Assembly: GCA_042408195.1 (NCBI GenBank)
Contig: JBHOQL010000013.1
Location: 1 to 8,631, forward strand
Reading direction: 5' to 3'
DNA length: 8,631 bases
Source: SpSt-600 sp042408195
Lineage (GTDB): Bacteria; Chloroflexota; Anaerolineae; SpSt-600
Below are positions 5,397 to 8,631 of the stretch, piece by piece; position 1 is the first letter of the stretch, and each line of letters starts with the position of its first letter. The notes under the pieces are model-generated. The model ran no database searches and had not been told where the DNA came from. It saw only the letters and a list, made by a program, of their open reading frames with translations. Position numbers and translations under genes: made by a program.

Positions 5397-7970
5397 TTGT
5401 TTACCAAGATGCTGGGCACAACTCGGTTTAGCCCTGCCCGAAGGTTAAAAGCGAGCGCAGCGCTGTTTATGGTGCTCTTTTTCCTTACCGGTTGTTCCAC
5501 TTTCGTGGATCAGGATCAGACCTCAGTTGTTCCTGAAGCCGCCATTATTTTGGCGCCTGGTCACACTGTGGGGCAAACCTTCGTTGCTCGGCACGGCGGG
5601 CTAAATGGCGTGGAATTCTGGCTGGAGCCGGAGCCAGGAGCGACAGGCCGCCTTGTGCTCCATCTGCGCTCCGACCCCCAGTCCCCTACCGACCTGTCCC
5701 TATCTGCCCTCTCCCTGGACAGCATTCCCGCTCCCGGCTTCTACCGATTCTCCTTCCCGCCGGACAATCGTTCCCACGGCGTCTACCGCTACGCCTTTCT
5801 GGAACTGGAGGGCACAGGCGCGGTGCGGGTGGGCGCCGCGCTTGGCGAGGCCTATCTGGACGGCGCGGCCTACCGGGACCACGAACCGCTGGACGCGCAA
5901 CTGGCCTTCCGGTTGACGTATGACCTGTGGGGGATGGCCCTGGAACTGGGGGAGGCCGTGCTGAAGGGCCTGGGGCTTTTGGGTGTGGCGGCGCTGCTGT
6001 ATCTGGTACCGGGGTATGCGATGCTGGCGTGGGCGAGCCCTCACCCCTCCCCCGGCGGCTCCGCCGCTACGGAAGGGGACAGGGGGTGGGATGAGGTCTG
6101 GCCCGCCCGGATGGGCCTGGCCGCTGGCCTCAGCCTGGCCTTTTACCCCCTGCTCCTCCTCTGGACCGACCTGGTGGGGCTGCGCCTGGGGCCGCTCTAT
6201 GCCTGGGGTCCTGTCGTGCTGGGACTGGCCGCGCTGGCCTGGCGCCACCGGCGCTGGCGGCCCCGGCAGGGCTGGGAATCGCTCCGGCAGTGGGCCCGCT
6301 CCGACGCCCTCTGGCCCGACCTGGCCTTTATCTTCATTCTGGCCATGGTCTTTGGCATCCGGCTCCTTGTGGTGCGCACCCTGGATGCCCCGATGTGGGG
6401 CGACTCCTACCAGCATGCGGTCATCGCCCAGTTGCTGGTGGACAATGGCGGGCTTTTTGACTCTTGGGAGCCGTATACCCCCTATCGGGGGCTGACTGTT
6501 CACTTTGGCTTCTCTGCCGTAACGGCTCTTCTTCCCTGGATGAGCGGGATGGACATCGCCAGAGCCACACTGCTGACCGGCCAACTCCTGAACGGAGTCG
6601 CTATCCTGACCCTCTATCCGTTGGCCTTTCGGCTTGCCGACCGAAACCGATGGGCCGGAGTCGGAGCCGTCCTGGTCGCCGGATTGCTTTCCCCGATGCC
6701 AGCCTATTACGTCAACTGGGGGCGCTTCGCCCAACTGGCCGGGCAGGCCGTCCTGCCGGTCGCCCTTTATCTGCTCTGGGAGGCGGTAGACAGAGAGCGG
6801 TTCTCCTGGAGGACTTCTGCTCTGGCTGCGCTGACACTGGGCGGGATGGTTTTCCACTACTACCGGATGCCCTTCTACTACGTTTCCTTTGTCCTGGCCT
6901 GGCTGATCGGCTGGGGATTGCCCAACCGGCGATGGGATGGGCACCGCTGGCTGAGCGCATTAGGCCGGATGGTTCTGGTTGCTGTTATGGCTATACTGCT
7001 GGTGCTCCCCTGGAGTGCCTACGTCGCCGGCGGACGGCTGGCCGGAGCCGTGGGAGCAGGGATATCCACTCCGACAGCTTCGGAACTGGAACGGGTGTGG
7101 GCCGACTATCAGGTCTGGCGGGACGTGGCCTGGTATGTGCCCCCGTCGCTTCTGATCGCTTCCGGGCTGGCCTTCCTCTGGAGCCTGGTACGGAAGCGGT
7201 GGGTTATCGCCGCCTGCTTCCTCTGGGTGGCGGGACTGGCCGGGCTGGTCGCTGGGCGGCTGATCCGGCTCCCCGGTGCGAACCTGATGCAGAACTTTGC
7301 CATCCTGATTGCCCTCTACATCCCCGTCGGGCTGACCGTGGGCTGGTTGCTGGGCGAAATAATCCAAGTGATAGCGCGGGTGGTCGAACGCATAGCGCAG
7401 GCTGTTAGCCTGCGCTATGGCATATCCGCGTTCGTCTTCCTGGCGCTGGCCCTGATTGGACTCCCAAAGCAGATGCGTATCGTGGACCCCCGCCACATTA
7501 TGGTCACCCGACCCGACATGCAGGCGATGGCCTGGATCCGGGAAAATACTCCCCCAGAGGCGCTTTTTCTGGTGGAAGGGTTCCGTATCTACGGGGGACG
7601 TTCTGCCGTCGGCGCCGACGCCGGTTGGTGGATCCCGCTTCTGGCCCAACGGGCCAACACAATGCCGCCTCAGTACGCGCTCCTGAACGAGGCCCCGGCG
7701 ATGCCCGGATACTCTCAGCAGGTTGTAGGCCTGGTTGCTCACCTGGAAGAACACTCGCCTGCCTCTCATGAGGGCCTCTCGCGACTCTGTGAGTGGGGAA
7801 TTACCCACGTTTACATCGGGCAGGGACAAGGCAAAGTGGGGGCTGGGGCGGTGCAACTCTTCGCACCGGATGACCTGGCCGGCTCCCCAGCCTTCCGACC
7901 GGTTTACCACCGGGACCGAGTCTGGGTCTTTGCGCTGAACCCTGAGGCCTGCGGAGGGACTGTGCCTTGA
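5397..7970 (+). CDS. Large GT-C-like multi-pass membrane protein with N-terminal beta-sandwich
   Basis: The 857 residues fall into three parts. Residues 12-33 form a signal with a lipobox-like LTGC (Cys33). Residues about 45-175 look like an extracytoplasmic beta-sandwich (VGQTFVARHGGLNGVEFWL, GFYRFSFPP). From about residue 188 to 690 there are some 12-14 membrane segments. The loop with MWGDSYQH (Asp336, codon 6402-6404) may supply the catalytic acid, and NWGRFAQLAGQAVLP follows. Residues about 694-857 are soluble, with AMAWIRENTPPEALFLVEG and AGWWIPLLAQRANT (Trp744-Trp745), recalling C-terminal domains of oligosaccharyltransferase-like GT-C proteins. I infer a glycosyltransferase or lipid-linked glycan transfer role, with the exact family open. 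The start is uncertain: TTG 5397 is furthest upstream in frame, ATG 5409 is a good alternative, and neither has a well-spaced SD. Two REP-like palindromes are embedded in frame, and G+C rises sharply near codon 65. A lipobox on a multi-pass protein is odd. Confidence 0.82.
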   Translation: MFTKMLGTTRFSPARRLKASAALFMVLFFLTGCSTFVDQDQTSVVPEAAIILAPGHTVGQTFVARHGGLNGVEFWLEPEPGATGRLVLHLRSDPQSPTDLSLSALSLDSIPAPGFYRFSFPPDNRSHGVYRYAFLELEGTGAVRVGAALGEAYLDGAAYRDHEPLDAQLAFRLTYDLWGMALELGEAVLKGLGLLGVAALLYLVPGYAMLAWASPHPSPGGSAATEGDRGWDEVWPARMGLAAGLSLAFYPLLLLWTDLVGLRLGPLYAWGPVVLGLAALAWRHRRWRPRQGWESLRQWARSDALWPDLAFIFILAMVFGIRLLVVRTLDAPMWGDSYQHAVIAQLLVDNGGLFDSWEPYTPYRGLTVHFGFSAVTALLPWMSGMDIARATLLTGQLLNGVAILTLYPLAFRLADRNRWAGVGAVLVAGLLSPMPAYYVNWGRFAQLAGQAVLPVALYLLWEAVDRERFSWRTSALAALTLGGMVFHYYRMPFYYVSFVLAWLIGWGLPNRRWDGHRWLSALGRMVLVAVMAILLVLPWSAYVAGGRLAGAVGAGISTPTASELERVWADYQVWRDVAWYVPPSLLIASGLAFLWSLVRKRWVIAACFLWVAGLAGLVAGRLIRLPGANLMQNFAILIALYIPVGLTVGWLLGEIIQVIARVVERIAQAVSLRYGISAFVFLALALIGLPKQMRIVDPRHIMVTRPDMQAMAWIRENTPPEALFLVEGFRIYGGRSAVGADAGWWIPLLAQRANTMPPQYALLNEAPAMPGYSQQVVGLVAHLEEHSPASHEGLSRLCEWGITHVYIGQGQGKVGAGAVQLFAPDDLAGSPAFRPVYHRDRVWVFALNPEACGGTVP
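6039..6096. repeat. REP-like imperfect palindrome embedded in gene 4
   Basis: Outer arms CCTCACCCCTCCCCC (6039-6053) and GGGGGTGGGATGAGG (6082-6096) pair at 13 of 15 positions. Between them, CGGCGG (6053-6058) and CCGCCG (6061-6066) form an inner hairpin, so the element folds as a stem with a side hairpin. It is translated in frame as a polar stretch (SPHPSPGGSAATEGDRG) between the first helix after the beta-sandwich and the next one. It resembles the C-rich/G-rich palindromes dispersed in some Chloroflexota and cyanobacterial genomes. No target-site duplication or transposase is seen. Confidence 0.65.
7391..7419. repeat. Perfect 13-bp inverted repeat embedded in gene 4
   Basis: CATAGCGCAGGCT (7391-7403) and AGCCTGCGCTATG (7407-7419) are perfect reverse complements around GTT. 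A partial extra copy, ATAGCGC, lies at 7371-7377. The palindrome is translated in frame as IAQAVSLRY, in the loop between the last two predicted membrane helices. Two 13-base arms matching exactly around a 3-base centre are very unlikely by chance in about 8.6 kb. The arrangement suits a REP-type dispersed element; a terminator is excluded because it lies mid-gene with no T-run. Confidence 0.75.
7953..7958 (+). promoter_or_regulatory. Shine-Dalgarno deciding the TTG start of gene 5
   Basis: GGAGGG lies inside the end of gene 4, 8 bases before TTG at 7967 (9 from the GGAGG core). An in-frame TGA at 7943-7945 limits how far upstream gene 5 could begin, and the only other candidate is a CTG at 7949. 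This makes TTG 7967 the best start. Confidence 0.7.
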
Positions 7971-8631
7971 GGGACCCGCGCGCCTGGGGAAAACTCCTGC
8001 TTCTAATAGCTTCGGGAGCAATTCCAACCCTGTTCCTGGAGGGAGTGCGCCTCGGAGCTGATGCCCCGTTCTCCTGGACCGGGCTGGTGGTCCGGTGGGG
8101 ATTCGTCGCTGGGATCCTGGTTGCCGCCGTCCTAACCCGACCGCGTCCCGTGCGAGGGTCGCGTTGGGCCTGGCCCGGTTTCTTCTGGCTGCTATCTGGC
8201 GTTGCGTTCGGATCGGTCTACAACCTGACCGGAGCGGATTGGGCAGCGTGGGGCATGACTGGGACCGCCTGGGTCCTGCTGCTGGGCCTGGAGAACATCC
8301 TGACAGGCGTCCGTTCCCGGCTCCGGCGCTGGACCTGGCGGGGACTCCTGGCCCTCACCGCTGGAGCCTTCCCCGTGGCCCTTTCACAACTGGAATCCCG
8401 CTTCGCCGACGAAGAGTTCTTCGTCGCACTGGAGGCGGTCGCCCTGGCTCTCTTCTGGCTTTTACTTCTGGGTGCGTATCGCCTTGTGGCCGGGCGGACG
8501 GAGGCCTGGCTCCGGTGGGGCGTTTGCCTGGACCGCCGGATAACCGGTCTGATCTTCCTGCTCATGACCTTTGGCGGGCTGAACGGCACGGTCTGGGCCT
8601 ACCGCCACAGTTTCTACCCGCCCGTGGCTCC
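7967..8631 (+). CDS. Polytopic membrane protein of unknown function, 3' partial
   Basis: The frame is open from TTG 7967 to the window end: 221 full codons and no stop. It overlaps the previous gene by four bases (TTGA contains its TGA), with a good SD upstream, so translation is probably coupled. The visible part has about seven hydrophobic segments, near residues 10-28, 38-56, 70-88, 94-112, 124-140, 153-173 and 192-210. They are separated by short Arg-rich loops (such as RPRPVRGSR and RSRLRRW) that should face the cytoplasm. It ends at TVWAYRHSFYPPVA. I do not recognise the family. Position after two GT-C-like genes suggests a role in envelope glycan assembly or transport, which is inference. 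Its high G+C and codon use match the later part of gene 4. Confidence 0.75.
   Translation, partial: MRDPRAWGKLLLLIASGAIPTLFLEGVRLGADAPFSWTGLVVRWGFVAGILVAAVLTRPRPVRGSRWAWPGFFWLLSGVAFGSVYNLTGADWAAWGMTGTAWVLLLGLENILTGVRSRLRRWTWRGLLALTAGAFPVALSQLESRFADEEFFVALEAVALALFWLLLLGAYRLVAGRTEAWLRWGVCLDRRITGLIFLLMTFGGLNGTVWAYRHSFYPPVA

Larger units (their letters stand above)
5590..8631. other. GC-rich segment beginning inside gene 4
   Basis: Hand counts of 60-base lines give 32/60 G+C at 5221, 28/60 at 5461 and 33/60 at 5521. They then give 39/60 at 5581, 42/60 at 5641 and about 47/60 at 5821. The high value continues to the window end, with codons shifting to GCC, CTG, GGC and CGG. The step falls inside the beta-sandwich region of gene 4 without breaking the frame. 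It fits recombination with, or import from, a GC-richer source; a metagenomic assembly join is also possible. Confidence 0.6.

Noticed and set aside
5358..5408. Genes 3 and 4 as one gene split by a stop codon
   Set aside because: They share a reading frame and only the TAA at 5358-5360 separates them near the junction. But gene 3 ends in a complete beta-sandwich and gene 4 begins with its own signal sequence, so they are separate genes.
5700..6944. Long open frame on the minus strand opposite gene 4 (414 codons)
   Set aside because: It lies opposite strong membrane-protein coding sequence in a GC-rich region. Its translation is Gly/Pro/Gln/Arg-rich with no recognisable domain, as expected of an antisense shadow.
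7391..7419. Rho-independent terminator
   Set aside because: No T-run follows the stem, and the hairpin lies about 550 bases before the end of an intact reading frame.
6960..8027. Minus-strand open frame (355 codons) spanning the end of gene 4 and the start of gene 5
   Set aside because: Its composition is low-complexity (Gln, Gly, Pro, Arg), it has no domain or plausible SD, and it overlaps two better-supported genes.
8407..8426. Perfect inverted repeat, 9-bp arms CGACGAAGA / TCTTCGTCG around GT, in gene 5
   Set aside because: It encodes DEEFFV, where Asp/Val and Glu/Phe codons are natural reverse complements. Ordinary coding explains it, although a third palindrome near the other two is worth remembering if dispersed copies turn up.
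1..8631. tRNA, rRNA, CRISPR array, prophage or transposase
   Set aside because: No cloverleaf, spaced direct-repeat array or mobile-element protein motifs were seen on either strand, and coding sequence covers nearly all of the window.

Overview
The window looks like a piece of a Chloroflexota (Anaerolineae-like) chromosome, probably from an environmental or thermophilic member. The lineage call is an inference. It rests on secreted proteins with the 'VYLPLV' linker motif, a lipoprotein with a long Thr/Pro 'TPTP' stalk, a PLD protein flanked by lamin-tail domains, and large GT-C-like membrane proteins carrying beta-sandwich modules. No rRNA, tRNA, CRISPR array, transposase or integrase is visible. 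No gene-free stretch exceeds 36 bases.

Layout: five genes lie head to tail on the + strand. (1) 1-1923 is a secreted protein with two PLD modules and a C-terminal lamin-tail domain; it is cut by the left window edge and probably had a second lamin-tail domain there. (2) 1934-3382 is a UgpB-like extracellular solute-binding lipoprotein on a Thr/Pro stalk, with its Shine-Dalgarno (SD) sequence overlapping the previous stop codon. (3) 3411-5360 is a GT39-like membrane glycosyltransferase with a C-terminal extracytoplasmic beta-sandwich. (4) 5397-7970 is a very large GT-C-like membrane protein with an N-terminal lipobox-like signal and beta-sandwich and a C-terminal soluble domain. (5) 7967-8631+ is a polytopic membrane protein of unknown function, starting at TTG inside the previous stop and running off the right edge. 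Gaps of 10, 28, 36 and -4 bases and the absence of any terminator hairpin suggest one transcription unit, devoted to the cell surface: envelope glycan transfer plus secreted binding and hydrolytic proteins. How the products cooperate is inference.

Two signals are not explained by the genes alone. Base composition jumps from about 50% G+C to about 65-75% near position 5590, inside gene 4, and stays high to the end. Within that GC-rich part, gene 4 carries two different REP-like palindromes (6039-6096 and 7391-7419). Both are read in frame and both fall in predicted loops between membrane helices. This looks like palindromic elements spreading within a coding sequence at tolerated sites, on a segment with a different compositional history.
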